From VXOZ01 sp965220045 (GTDB lineage Bacteria > Chloroflexota > UBA11872 > VXOZ01), in assembly GCA_965220045.1 (NCBI GenBank), contig OZ244803.1:3100001-3164000 (forward strand): a DNA stretch of 64,000 bases. Direction: 5' to 3'. Below, piece after piece: positions 17,621 to 26,785 of this stretch (the first letter of the stretch is position 1; each line of letters opens with the position of its first letter). A program made the position numbers and the translations under genes. The notes beneath the pieces are model-generated. The model saw nothing but the letters and a program-made list of their open reading frames with translations. It made no database searches and was not told the origin of the DNA.

Positions 17621-18556
17621 ATGGCACGGCAAGTGCGAATTGCCACCATCACCTTCTTGTTGGTCGACGGACCGGTGACGCAGGACGCGTGTTACGAACA
17701 GGCGTTCCGCTATCTGGAAGCGGCGCTGGCGGACGGGCCCGATCTAATCTTGCTGCCGGAGAGGTTTGAGAAGACGGGCAGCGTGGAGTGGGACAACGTG
17801 CGCGCAACAAAGGATCCGCAGGCGCGCTACGCGGCGGCGCAGGAGCTCGCCATGACCGAGGACGGCCCGGTAGCTGAGCGCTTCTGCCAGTTCGCCGCGC
17901 GGCACAACGTGACCGTGGTCTCCAATAACCTGACCCGCGACGGTGACTTGCTCTACAACCAGGCGACGTTCTACGGCAGGCAGGGCGACATCGTGGGCCG
18001 CTACCGCAAGCTGCAGCCCACGGAGATCGAATACGAGGTAAATTGGACCGCGCCCGGCGACGACCTGGCGCCCATCGAAGTGGACGGCGTGCGCTACGGG
18101 GTCTTCATCTGCAACGACCAGGCATTTCCCGAAATCTGCCAGATCTACGGCCTGCAGGGCACTGACGTGCTGCTGCATCCCACACGGGCCGCCGGCCCCA
18201 CCGAGACCATTCGCTCGGAGATGCTGCGCACCCGCGCCCACGACGCGTCATGTTTCCTGGTGACGTCCACATTCTTGCAGGATGAGCCGCTGGGGTGGCG
18301 GTACCGCCAGAGCCACGCCACCATCTACGACTACAACGGCTTCACGCTGGCGGAAACCGGCCACCGCGAGGGACACGTCACCGCCACACTCGACCTGGAT
18401 GAAGAACGCTGGACGAGCTGGTGCAACACGTACGACCACCGGCGGTCCATCCTGCGCCAGCATCGCGCCGACCTCTACGCCCAAGCCTACGCGGAACTCG
18501 CGCGGCACAAGGAGAACATGATCCCGACGCGGGAGCCAAGTGCGGTAGGGTCGTAG
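17621..18556 (+). CDS. Carbon-nitrogen hydrolase (nitrilase superfamily), paralogue 1
   Basis: 311 residues with the Glu-Lys-Cys triad of the nitrilase superfamily: E47 in DLILLPE, K130 in GRYRKLQPTE and C164 in VFICNDQAFPE. The length and C-terminal extension (HRRSILRQHRADLYAQAYAELARHKE) are shared with paralogue 2 at 18940. Reactions of the superfamily are amide, nitrile or carbamoyl hydrolysis; the substrate is unknown. The two genes arose by tandem duplication with an unrelated remnant between them. The pattern FICNDQAFPE differs from the common CYDxxFPE and may define a subgroup. Confidence 0.87.
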   Translation: MARQVRIATITFLLVDGPVTQDACYEQAFRYLEAALADGPDLILLPERFEKTGSVEWDNVRATKDPQARYAAAQELAMTEDGPVAERFCQFAARHNVTVVSNNLTRDGDLLYNQATFYGRQGDIVGRYRKLQPTEIEYEVNWTAPGDDLAPIEVDGVRYGVFICNDQAFPEICQIYGLQGTDVLLHPTRAAGPTETIRSEMLRTRAHDASCFLVTSTFLQDEPLGWRYRQSHATIYDYNGFTLAETGHREGHVTATLDLDEERWTSWCNTYDHRRSILRQHRADLYAQAYAELARHKENMIPTREPSAVGS

Positions 18557-18575
18557 CATGTAACGCAAAGCATAA

Positions 18576-18909
18576 ATGTACGATGTTGCTTACGTGGAGA
18601 AAGTCGCTGGACAAGAACGAGAGCAAGCGACTGTAGAGATGCCGGTTGAACGGGAGGCCCGGTTTTCAATCTCGCTTTGAAGCGATTGCCCGTGAAGCGG
18701 AGGATGCCGGTGTAGCAGACTGGAAAGCAGACGCTAGAGCCTATAGAAAGTTTCGTCGGCTGAGAAACGAACTAATCCATCGAGGTGACGGCAGCCTAGA
18801 GTTGCAAGTTACCGTAGGGCAGGATGAGACCCAAAGGCGCAAAGATCTCGCGAAGCGATATGTGTGCTTAGCTCTTTGCCGCGACATGGATGTCTACCAG
18901 AGGAATTAG
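18576..18909 (+). pseudogene. HEPN-like gene remnant with a frameshift
   Basis: Between the two nitrilase genes a coding-like stretch runs from ATG 18576 (MYDVAYVEKVAGQEREQAT) to a stop near 18675. The apparent continuation (RFEAIAREAEDAGVADWKAD, then YRKFRRLRNELIHRGDGS) is in another frame and ends at 18909. The RNELIH segment fits the RX4H motif of HEPN ribonuclease domains. No full family was recognised. A real product would need the frames joined around 18670-18680, so I treat it as decayed. Confidence 0.45.
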
Positions 18910-18939
18910 CGTAAGTCACGTTGGGAAAGTGAGGCAGCT

Positions 18940-19875
18940 ATGGCACGGCGGGTAAGAATAGCGACGATTTCCTTTCTTCTCGGCAGCGAAGCGTTGACCC
19001 AGGCCGAGCGCTACGACCAGGCGTTCCACTACCTGGAAGCGGCGCTGGCGGACGGGCCGGACCTGATCCTGCTACCGGAGATGTTCGAGACGATGGGATG
19101 CAGCGAGTGGCAGAACGTCCAACGAATGCACGCGCCGCAGGCGCGCTTTGCCGCGGCGCTTGACCTCGCCATGACGGAGGATGGTCCGGTGGCGGAGCGC
19201 TTCCTGGAATTCGCTGTGCCCCACAACGTCACAGTGGTCTCGAACAACCTCACGCGAGAAGGCGCCGCGCTCTACAATCAGGCGACCTTCTACGGCAGGC
19301 ACGGCGAGATTGTGGGGCGGTACCGCAAGGTGCAGCCCACCGAGAACGAGTACGAAGAGAAGGCGATCACGCCAGGGGACGAGATCGAGCCCATCGAGGT
19401 GGACGGCGTGCGCTACGGCGTCTTCATCTGCAACGACCAGGCGTTTCCTGAGATTTGCCAGATTTACGGGCTGCAGGGAACGGACGTACTCCTCCACCCG
19501 ACGCAGGCCGCCGGGCCTACGGAGAACATTCGCTCGGAAATGCTGCGCACCCGCGCCCACGACGCTTCCTGTTACCTGGTCACGTCGACGTTTCTCCAGG
19601 ATAAGCCGCTGGGGTGGCGGTACCGCCAGAGCCACGCGACGATCTATGACTTCAATGGCTTTACGCTGGCTGAAACGGGACACCGCGCCGGCCACGCGAC
19701 GGCCACACTCGACCTCGACGAGGAACGCTGGACGAGCTGGTGCAACCGATACGACCACCGCCGGACGATACTGCGGCAGCATCGCGCCGATCTCTACGCC
19801 CAGACCTACGCGGAACTCGCGCGGCACAAGGAGAACATGATTCCCGCGAGGGAACCGAGCGCGCTAGGATCGTGA
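18940..19875 (+). CDS. Carbon-nitrogen hydrolase (nitrilase superfamily), paralogue 2
   Basis: 311 residues, collinear with the gene at 17621 and, by eye, about 80 percent identical. It keeps E47 (LLPEMFE), K130 (GRYRKVQPTENEYE) and C164 (VFICNDQAFPE). Differences concentrate in the N-terminal loop (LLGSEALTQAERY) and around residues 135-145, which could alter substrate entry. ATG 18940 follows GTGAGGCAGCT. As with paralogue 1, there is no transporter or pathway neighbour to suggest a substrate. Confidence 0.87.
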   Translation: MARRVRIATISFLLGSEALTQAERYDQAFHYLEAALADGPDLILLPEMFETMGCSEWQNVQRMHAPQARFAAALDLAMTEDGPVAERFLEFAVPHNVTVVSNNLTREGAALYNQATFYGRHGEIVGRYRKVQPTENEYEEKAITPGDEIEPIEVDGVRYGVFICNDQAFPEICQIYGLQGTDVLLHPTQAAGPTENIRSEMLRTRAHDASCYLVTSTFLQDKPLGWRYRQSHATIYDFNGFTLAETGHRAGHATATLDLDEERWTSWCNRYDHRRTILRQHRADLYAQTYAELARHKENMIPAREPSALGS

Positions 19876-20154
19876 CCGGCGCATGGTGAGGAGCCCAGGG
19901 ATGCGCGCCAAGCCGCCGGTATTCTCGTGCCGCGGCGCAGTTGCAGCAGGCGCGAAACGGGTAGCGCGCGTTGCCGTGTGCACCATAGGCCCCAGGGGGA
20001 GAGCCCATCTACTCACAACTCGCCACCGGCAGCGGTATCTTGCTGCCAGATGGGCACGGTTGCACGAAGCCGATTGACGTTAAACTCGCCGGATTCGGAA
20101 GTCTTCTTTCGGTAGGGCGTTACTACCGCAGTAGCCGCCTCAGATTCTTTGCCT

Positions 20155-21384
20155 TCACGTAAGCACGGCCTGCAACTGGTCCACGTTGCGTTGCACCTTG
20201 GCAATCGCGGCGGCGATGTCTTCCATGGCGCCTCTCTCCGCCAGGAGCGTATTCTGGCCGATCCAGACCGCCTCACTCTGACAGAGCTGTTCCGTGACCG
20301 GGCACGGTTCCGCGCGGAAACCGCCAATTGACCCTTTCACCGAGCCGTCTGACTTGTCGAACATGGGGTTGTCGTATAGGGGCCAGGGGTAGCCGCTGGA
20401 CATGCTGACACCCTCCGCCTGCACGGCCTCCAGGAAAGTACCGCGGTCGGCGCCGAACTCGTCGGCATCCAGGCGCAGGGGATAGATGTGATAGCCGTGC
20501 TGTGTGACCTCCGGCGCAAGCTCCTGCACCGTGAGGCCGGGAATCTCCGAGAGCATGCTGGAGAGATACGCCGCGTTGCGGTTGCGGCGTTTCGTGTGCT
20601 CGTCGAGCCGCTCAAGCTGCGGCAGGCAGACGGCGGCTTGGAACTCGTTCATGGGATACGCCTGGCCGAGCTCGTGATGCTCGTACCAGGGGCGGCCGTT
20701 CTTGCGTCCGAAGCACGCCAGGGTATAGAAGCAGCGCTCCCAAAGCGCCTCGTTGTCGGTAGTGGCCAGGCCGCCTTCGCCGCAGGTCATGTTCTTGGCC
20801 TGGTTGAAGCTGTAGGAATTCAGGTCGCCCCAGCCGCCCACCTTCTTGCCGGCCCACTCTGTGCCGTGGGCGTGGGCGCAATCGACGATGACGGCGAGAT
20901 CGTGCTTCTTGGCGAGCGCTCCCAGCTCGTCAATTTGCGCCGGATAGCCGCCAAAGTGCACGGGTATGATGGCCCGCGTGCGCGGCGTGACGGCTGCCTC
21001 AACCGCAGCCGGATCGAGACAGAGCGAGTTGGCGTCTACGTCGGCAAAGACCACGTCCGCGCCGACGTACATGGGCGCAAAGGCGGTAGCCATGAAGGTG
21101 AAGGCCGGGACGATCACCTCGTCGCCGGGGCCGATGTCGAATGCCCGCAGGCCGATGTCGAGGCCCGCCGTGCAGCTTGTCAGCGGAATGCCGAACGCGG
21201 CGTCGTGGTAGTCGCAGAAACGCGCGTTGAGCTCCATCACCATCGGCCCATGGCCGGTGCCGCCCCACGTGCTGCTCTCCAGCACCTGGCGTAACAGTTT
21301 TAGCTCCCGTTCATCGGATCGCGGCCAGCCGGAAAACTTTCGATTGCAGACCGGCGTGCCGCCGCGGATTGCCAACTTCTCCAT
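20155..21384 (-). CDS. DegT/DnrJ/EryC1/StrS family PLP aminotransferase
   Basis: 409 residues from ATG 21384, which has AAGGAGAG upstream (an upstream ATG at 21408 is poorer). The PLP lysine lies in SFNQAKNMTCGEGG, the Asp that binds the pyridine nitrogen in IVDCAHAHGTEW, and the family motif FTFMATAFAPMYVGA is present. Such enzymes transaminate sugar or cyclitol ketones in antibiotic, glycan or surface-polymer synthesis. No nucleotide-sugar genes surround it, so the product is undefined; catabolic or stereochemical roles are also known in the family. Confidence 0.87.
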   Translation of the reverse strand: MEKLAIRGGTPVCNRKFSGWPRSDERELKLLRQVLESSTWGGTGHGPMVMELNARFCDYHDAAFGIPLTSCTAGLDIGLRAFDIGPGDEVIVPAFTFMATAFAPMYVGADVVFADVDANSLCLDPAAVEAAVTPRTRAIIPVHFGGYPAQIDELGALAKKHDLAVIVDCAHAHGTEWAGKKVGGWGDLNSYSFNQAKNMTCGEGGLATTDNEALWERCFYTLACFGRKNGRPWYEHHELGQAYPMNEFQAAVCLPQLERLDEHTKRRNRNAAYLSSMLSEIPGLTVQELAPEVTQHGYHIYPLRLDADEFGADRGTFLEAVQAEGVSMSSGYPWPLYDNPMFDKSDGSVKGSIGGFRAEPCPVTEQLCQSEAVWIGQNTLLAERGAMEDIAAAIAKVQRNVDQLQAVLT

Positions 21385-22091
21385 TGCGAAATCTCTCCTT
21401 GTCCTCACCGTCCCTAGCTGGTGGATATGCCTTGCGCCTGGCGGGCAGGGCGCGCTCTTTGGCCGGCGCTTTGTATTCTCATCATGCCGTCCCAGCGGGG
21501 ACAGCCGTATCCCCGCCGTACGCTTGACTTGCTACCCTATCTTAGCCTAGTCGTGTTCCCTGTATGAAACTTGGCTTGGCAGGGCGGTCAGATAATGGCT
21601 TCAAGCTGTGCCCTGGCAGAATCGCGCTCTCGGCCGGGCTGCAGGGAGGGAAGACCGCGAGGAAGGCCGAGCTCTGCATTCCCTACCTACGCGCCGGAGG
21701 GGGAGCAAGCCCCCGCGCTACAGGGAGAGCCGCATACCATCCGTCATTCCCGTGGAAACTCGCCCCCGCGCGGGGACGCGGAATCCATCTTTACTTGCCT
21801 TGGCGCAACCCAACCGGAGCGGGGGACAAGCCCCCGCGCTACGCAGAGACTGTCATTGCGTGTAGACGTCAGGTAATTCAAAGACAGAATTGACGGGAGA
21901 AAAGTGGAGTCAAATCGCCGTGCACGCCATGTAGAAATGTCATTCCGAACGGAGCGTCGAACCTTGTTCTCGGAATCTAGGGTTGCGGCATGCAAGGCAG
22001 GCGTGGCAGGGAGGCAGGTCGAACGGAGTACTTCTCACTTTCGCACGGAAGCGGGGGACAAGCCCCCGCGCTACGCAGAGAATTCCATTCC
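21385..22091. repeat. Intergenic cluster of palindromic repeats and a decayed IS end
   Basis: No gene is supported. It contains three GCGGGGGACAAGCCCCCGCG-type palindromes (21696-21721, 21819-21842, 22051-22074). It also has a chimeric ATTCCCG...CGGAAT palindrome enclosing a second hairpin (21742-21790), an ATTCCGAACGGAGCG repeat near 21945, and a degraded copy of the IS481 left end at 21861-21890. Confidence 0.7.
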
Positions 22092-22160
22092 TGTGAGTGT
22101 TGAGTAATTCGTTAACAGAATCCTTCCCTATTGTCAGTGAAGACACTACATGTCATTCCC

Positions 22161-23220
22161 TGTAAGTGTCAGGTAATTCGTTGACAGATCTGGTAGAACA
22201 TTGATGAGTGTCAATCACCAGATCTGGAGGCAACTGATGCGGGATAATAGTAGTGACAAGACCATTGAACGGAACCTCATGCAGAAGTGGCGTTTCCTCA
22301 TCGCCGAGTACGAACGGGTCAAGGCCAAGCAGCATCCCCAGTTCCGCTTCCTGCAGGACTTCTATGCGTTCCATGGTACTAGTCGCCAGACCTTCGCCAA
22401 GTACTACAACCGTTTTTGTCAGACGCGCAGCGACGACGCCCTGCTGCCGCGCAAGCGCGGCCCCAAGTGGAAGAGCCGCCGCACCTTGCCCTACATCGAG
22501 CAGAAGGTGCTGGAGCAGCGCCGCAAGGGTATCAACCGCTATGAGATCTGTGCCATACTCAAACCGGTACTCAAAGCGCACACACCCTCACCCTCGACCA
22601 TCTACGCCATTAGCAAGCGCCATGGGCTCAACCGTCTGAAACCGGCCATGAAACAAGCCAAGCGCACCATCATCAAGACCCGCGCGGGCGAACTGGGGCA
22701 TCTGGACTGCCATTACCTCAGCCGCGACCTGCTCCTGGACAGCTCCCAGCGCTACTACCTGGTCTCCGTGCTCGATGCCTGCACCCGTCTGGCTTGGGCT
22801 GAAGTGGTGCCTGACCTCAAGAGCCTCAGCGTCATGTTCGCCGCGCTCAAGAGCATCAACCTGCTCAATGAAGAGTACGGCATCCAGTTCGAAGCCATCC
22901 TCACCGATAACGGTCCTGAGGTGGCGGCACGCACGAAACCGGCGCAGCATCCCTTCGAGCGCATGCTGCTGGAGCTCGGCATCAAACACCGCTACACCCG
23001 GCCCTACCGACCCCAGACCAACGGCAAGGTGGAACGCTTCTGGCGGACCCTGAACGACGACCTGATCGAAGGCACGACGTTCGAAAACCTGACGGAGTTC
23101 CAGGATGAACTGATGCAATACCTCCTGTACTACAACACGGAAAGACCACACCAAGGCCTGAAGGGGCATACGCCTCTTCAAGCTCTGCAAAATCTGTCAA
23201 CGAATTAGTCAACATTTACA
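22161..23220 (+). mobile_element. IS481-type insertion sequence, copy 1
   Basis: 1060 bp bounded by 28-base inverted repeats with 23 matches (22161-22188 and 23193-23220; both start TGTAA-TGT and share TAATTCGTTGACAGA). The left flank ends ATTCCC and the right flank starts ATTCC. Copy 2 at 35059-36118 has the same length and opposite orientation. Confidence 0.85.
22204..23208 (+). CDS. IS481 family transposase, copy 1
   Basis: 334 residues from ATG 22204 (a TTG directly before it is possible). The N-terminal half holds helix-turn-helix regions (TSRQTFAKYYNRF; GINRYEICAILKPVL). The DDE catalytic residues are D in GHLDCHYL, D in LTDNGPE and E in TNGKVERFWRTL, with the usual YYNTERPHQGL end. 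It differs from copy 2 by only a handful of residues (e.g. CQT/LQL, NEE/NVE, KV/KI, QDE/QNE). The gene fills the IS and ends 12 bases before its right end. Confidence 0.93.
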   Translation: MSVNHQIWRQLMRDNSSDKTIERNLMQKWRFLIAEYERVKAKQHPQFRFLQDFYAFHGTSRQTFAKYYNRFCQTRSDDALLPRKRGPKWKSRRTLPYIEQKVLEQRRKGINRYEICAILKPVLKAHTPSPSTIYAISKRHGLNRLKPAMKQAKRTIIKTRAGELGHLDCHYLSRDLLLDSSQRYYLVSVLDACTRLAWAEVVPDLKSLSVMFAALKSINLLNEEYGIQFEAILTDNGPEVAARTKPAQHPFERMLLELGIKHRYTRPYRPQTNGKVERFWRTLNDDLIEGTTFENLTEFQDELMQYLLYYNTERPHQGLKGHTPLQALQNLSTN

Positions 23221-23509
23221 ATTCCGAGCGGAGCGAGGAATCTCGTGCCATGGCCTACACAGTTTGTAGCCCCAGCACTCTGGATTCCGCGAACAGGGCT
23301 CGATACTGCGATCGGCATGACATGGACTGTCAACGCTGTCTCGTGAACAAGAGATTCTGTCAACGAATTACTCAACACCTACAATTCCTCGCGGAGCGTC
23401 GAACAGTGTTTAAGGAATCTGAGGTTTTTGCCCTGCGAGAATCATTGCTCGTTGGGGACGGACAGACCCGTAACTAGGAGGGCGCAGATTAAGATGGACT
23501 CCCGCTTTC

Positions 23510-23616
23510 GCGGGAGTGACGGGTGGATAGCTGAAAGAGCGGGAATGACGGGTGGAAAGCTCAAAGAATGGGAGTGACGGGTGGATAGGTCAAAGAGCGG
23601 AAGTGTCGGGCAGCGG
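23510..23616. repeat. 29-bp tandem repeat, about 3.7 copies
   Basis: Units start at 23510, 23539, 23568 and 23597 with the pattern GCGGGAATGACGGGTGGA plus AAGCTCAAAGA. The first unit is the right arm of an ATTCCCGC-type palindrome (GGACTCCCGCTTTCGCGGG at 23497), so the array appears to have grown from that element. Confidence 0.85.
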
Positions 23617-23773
23617 TCTGCCTCTCTTGTGCGCAAGGGCATGGTCGATTTTGATGAGACAGAAACCCGATGCGAGGGGGCGTAAGAGGTTGAGCGCAAG
23701 ACGGACTTGGGTCTACGATAGGAAGTGGCTTATGTGTTCATAGCAAGTTCCCTGGGCAAAGAGGAGTACCGCC

Positions 23774-24493
23774 GTGGCAACCAAGATTGGCTTCATCACC
23801 GACGTCCACGGCAATGCGCCGGCGCTGCGGGCCGTGCTGGCGGAGCTGGCGCGCGAGGACGATCTTTCTCATATCTACGGCGGGGGCGATCTCATCGGCA
23901 TCGGGCCGGACACCAATGAGGTGCTGGAACTGCTCTTCGGCCCGCCCAGCTTCGCGAGCGTCGCCGGCAATCACGAGAACTGTATCCTGGCGCTGCTGGC
24001 GGGTGATGTGCCGACCAGCCCGCCGGGAATGGAAGAGCATCACCGGTGGGTAGCGGCCAACCTCGACCGCCGCTTCGTGCCGCAATTGCAGGCGTTACCC
24101 AGCTTCCTTGAACCGCGCCATGGCGAAATGGGACTCTTCATCGCCCACTACCACCTCGACGCGGAGCGGACACTCTTGCCGATTGACCCAGAGCCCACGC
24201 TGGCAAAGCTGGAAGCGCACTATGCAGGGCATCCTGCCGCCGCCGTCCTCACCGGCCACCACCACGACGGACACTTCTTTGAAAGGCCGGGGCGAGTGTT
24301 CTTGAATCCTGGCGCGTTAGGCTGCGGTGTTGAACCCGTAGCGCGCTACGCCGTGCTCACGCTCGGAGAAGACGGTATTGACGTTGACCGGCGGGAGGTG
24401 GCGTACGATTGGCAGGGTCTTCTCCGGTCGTACCGCGAACGCAATGTGGCGGGCGGAGAGTTTATTCTGGAACGCGTATTTGGACAGGCATGA
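23774..24493 (+). CDS. Calcineurin-like metallophosphoesterase (YfcE/MJ0936 type)
   Basis: 239 residues from GTG 23774, with GAGGAG ten bases upstream. The two-metal motifs are DVHGN near the N terminus, GGGDLIG, GNHEN, and two C-terminal histidine clusters (IAHYHLD, TGHHHDG). This layout is that of small phosphodiesterases such as YfcE-like and symmetrical diadenosine hydrolase-like proteins. The in vivo substrate is unknown. It is a single gene in a repeat-rich region. Confidence 0.86.
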   Translation: MATKIGFITDVHGNAPALRAVLAELAREDDLSHIYGGGDLIGIGPDTNEVLELLFGPPSFASVAGNHENCILALLAGDVPTSPPGMEEHHRWVAANLDRRFVPQLQALPSFLEPRHGEMGLFIAHYHLDAERTLLPIDPEPTLAKLEAHYAGHPAAAVLTGHHHDGHFFERPGRVFLNPGALGCGVEPVARYAVLTLGEDGIDVDRREVAYDWQGLLRSYRERNVAGGEFILERVFGQA

Positions 24494-24541
24494 TGGGCTG
24501 GCGGTGCGGAGTGGGGCGTGGGAAGACGACTTTCAGCGTCG

Positions 24542-24628
24542 GTAGCGCAGGTTTGTAACCTGCGTCCGTTAGTAAATGTCCTGGGACACGGAGAAGATGG
24601 ATTCCCGCTTTCGCGGGAATGACGGGTA
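24542..24628. repeat. Two adjacent palindromic repeats
   Basis: 24542-24566 is a GTAGCGCAGGTTTGTAACCTGCGTC hairpin, also found at 52187 and 60328. 24593-24623 holds GGATTCCCGCTTTCGCGGGAAT, a member of the most frequent palindrome family. Both lie between stop and start codons. Confidence 0.8.
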
Positions 24629-24747
24629 GACGGGTGGGAATGGACGGGTATACCAGCGGCGCATAGCTACGGTTTTTGCTGGATGAGCAATGGTGAAGAG
24701 ATTTACGCCGATTTGTGAACGGCTTTGAGTAGACGAAAGGGATGTCT

Positions 24748-26163
24748 ATGGCAAATGAAGAAACCCGCACCGAGCGCGATTCGATGGGCGAGATGGAAGT
24801 GCCCGCCGATGCTTATTACGGCGCCTCGACGCAGCGGGCAGTGCTGAACTTTCCCATCAGCGACCTGCGCTTTCCGCGCCGGTTCATCCAAGCGCTCGGC
24901 TTGATCAAGCAAAAGGCGGCGGAGACGAATCAAGAGCTTGGTTTGCTGGACGAAAGGCTGGCCGGCGCCATCATCCAAGCGTCTCAGGAAGTAGTAGACG
25001 GCACGTTGGACGGCGAATTCGTGCTCGACATCTTCCAGACCGGCTCCGGCACCTCAACGAACATGAACGCCAACGAGGTTATCGCCAACCGCGCGGTGGA
25101 GATCCTCGGTGAGGAGCGCGGCTCCCGCACGATCCATCCGAACGACCACGTGAACATCTGCCAGTCGTCCAACGACGTGATCCCCGCGGCCATGCATCTG
25201 TCGGCGCTCCTGGGCATCCGCGAAGACCTGATCCCGGCACTGGCAGGACTGCAGCGCGCCCTGGTTGCCAAATCTGAAGAGTTCATGCCCATCATCAAGA
25301 CCGGCCGCACGCACCTGCAGGACGCGACGCCCATCCGCTTGGGGCAGGAGTTCCAGGGCTACGCCGGCCAGATCGAGCGGGCCATTAAACACCTGCGACA
25401 TGCCGAGGACTGGCTGGGTGAAATCGCGCTTGGCGGCACGGCGGTTGGCACCGGCATCAACGCGCATCCCGCGTTTGCGCGCCGCGTCTGCGCCAAGCTG
25501 CGCGCCGCGACCGGCTATCACATCCGCGAGACGGAAAATCACTTCCAGGCCCAGAGCGCCATTGACACGATGGTAATGACCAGCGGCATGCTCAACACCG
25601 TGGCGGTGGCGTTGCTCAAGATCGCCAATGACATTCGCTGGCTGGGGTCCGGACCCCGCGCCGGGCTTGGCGAACTGCTGCTGCCGGAGGTGCAGCCGGG
25701 GAGCAGCATTATGCCCGGTAAGGTGAATCCCGTCATTCCCGAATCGGTAATCCAGGTCTGCGCGCAGGCCATGGGCAACCACCACGTGGTGACTCTCTCC
25801 GGCCAGTGGGGGTACTTCGAGCTCAATACCATGCTGCCGGTGGCGACGTACAACGTGCTGCGGCCCATCGGTCTGCTCAGCAAGGCGGCGGCAAACTTTG
25901 CCGACCAGTGCGTGAGCGGCATCCAAGCGACGGAACAAGGCCCCGCCACGGTGGAACGCGGCCTCATGACGGCGACGGCGCTCGCGCCGCTGTTGGGCTA
26001 CGACCAGGCCGCCGTGATCGCCAAGACCGCTTACGCCGAGAATAAGACCGTGCGTGAAGTGGCGAGAGAACTCACCGACCTGACCGACGAACAGTTGGAT
26101 GAAGCGCTCGACCCGGCCAAGATGGTGCAGCCGGGGCTGAGCGGCATTGCGGCGGGTGGTTAG
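24748..26163 (+). CDS. fumC: Class II fumarate hydratase
   Basis: 471 residues. Superfamily motifs include FQTGSGTSTNMNANEV, HPNDHVNICQSSNDV (diagnostic for fumarase rather than aspartase), the acid/base region TGRTHLQDATPI, and the signature GSSIMPGKVNPV with the catalytic serine. The reaction is reversible hydration of fumarate to L-malate in the TCA cycle, as a homotetramer without an iron-sulfur cluster. ATG 24748 has AAAGG seven bases upstream; the ATG at 24742 leaves no spacer, so I prefer the second. No other TCA gene adjoins it. Confidence 0.93.
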   Translation: MANEETRTERDSMGEMEVPADAYYGASTQRAVLNFPISDLRFPRRFIQALGLIKQKAAETNQELGLLDERLAGAIIQASQEVVDGTLDGEFVLDIFQTGSGTSTNMNANEVIANRAVEILGEERGSRTIHPNDHVNICQSSNDVIPAAMHLSALLGIREDLIPALAGLQRALVAKSEEFMPIIKTGRTHLQDATPIRLGQEFQGYAGQIERAIKHLRHAEDWLGEIALGGTAVGTGINAHPAFARRVCAKLRAATGYHIRETENHFQAQSAIDTMVMTSGMLNTVAVALLKIANDIRWLGSGPRAGLGELLLPEVQPGSSIMPGKVNPVIPESVIQVCAQAMGNHHVVTLSGQWGYFELNTMLPVATYNVLRPIGLLSKAAANFADQCVSGIQATEQGPATVERGLMTATALAPLLGYDQAAVIAKTAYAENKTVREVARELTDLTDEQLDEALDPAKMVQPGLSGIAAGG

Positions 26164-26349
26164 AAAGTAAGTTGACAGTTCGCTAGTCAAGCTGAACGCT
26201 ATGATGCAAACAAGCGGTGGTTCCAATGGGAATGGAATCTGCATCAAATGGTCCGCTGGGTCGTAGCTCTCTCTTTTGACCTACAGCAGACCTTTCTTTC
26301 GACTGAATGTGGCGAGGTTCTCTTTTCACTCTAGGGGATCAAGTTTCTA

Positions 26350-26580
26350 GTGAAAACGGAGAAGCGCTAATTCCCGCTCAGTGTCAAAATCACTGCGTGG
26401 GTATTGGGCATAATCATTATTGGCTACGAATTGTTGGCCGGCGACTTTGCCTGTAGTCCTTACTATGACGTGCACGATGAAGAGCAATCACAAATCGAAT
26501 ACGATCCTTCATACAGTAAGCCCGACATGATCCCTGATGACGCGGTATTGAAACCTATCCCAACGGTGTCTGAGCAATAG
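26350..26580 (+). pseudogene. Small membrane-anchored protein interrupted by an in-frame TAA
   Basis: GTG 26350 starts MKTEKR, then TAA at 26368-26370, then the same frame continues FPLSVKITAWVLGIIIIGYE, LLAGDFACSPYYDVHDEE, to TAG at 26578-26580. Without the stop this would be a 76-residue protein with one N-terminal hydrophobic helix and an acidic tail; the LAGDFAC stretch is weakly lipobox-like. AGGGG precedes the GTG. Downstream restart at TTG 26404 is possible. No family is recognised. Confidence 0.4.
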
Positions 26581-26749
26581 GGTGCTCACGCCTGCTAGCA
26601 TCAACTTGGGCCTACCTGCACAGCCTGCTATAGGAACTTGGCCATCTAGACGCTCTATTGCCTTCCAAATGAAGTTTGCCCTGACTCAATGAGCTTTCCA
26701 GCATTGTGGAGGACATGCTCGCTGGCGGCGGATTCATGCTCTGCGGGTC

Positions 26750-26778
26750 TTGCCAAGCGTACTGTTACACCGTACACT
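26750..26778 (+). promoter_or_regulatory. Promoter of higBA
   Basis: TTGCCA (26750-26755) and TACACT (26773-26778) are 17 bases apart. Transcription would begin near 26785, one base before the higB ATG at 26786, so the message may be leaderless; no ribosome site is visible before the ATG. Confidence 0.45.
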
Positions 26779-26785
26779 TGAATGT

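Larger units (their letters stand above)
22092..23383. mobile_element. Outer element with IS481-type ends, carrying the IS copy inside
   Basis: The left end at 22092-22122 (TGTGAGTGTTGAGTAATTCG...) and right end at 23353-23383 (reverse complement of the same motif) match the ends of the inner IS but are distinct from them. Both outer flanks read ATTCC, an apparent 5-bp target duplication. Outside the IS the element has only about 232 bases and no gene, so it looks like a non-autonomous MITE-like derivative. Confidence 0.6.

Noticed and set aside
25054..26247. 397-codon reverse frame across fumC
   Set aside because: Antisense to an unmistakable fumarase; composition is that of a shadow frame.
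26368..26370. Programmed stop-codon readthrough or selenocysteine
   Set aside because: The codon is TAA, not TGA, and no recoding structure is visible; a nonsense mutation is simpler.
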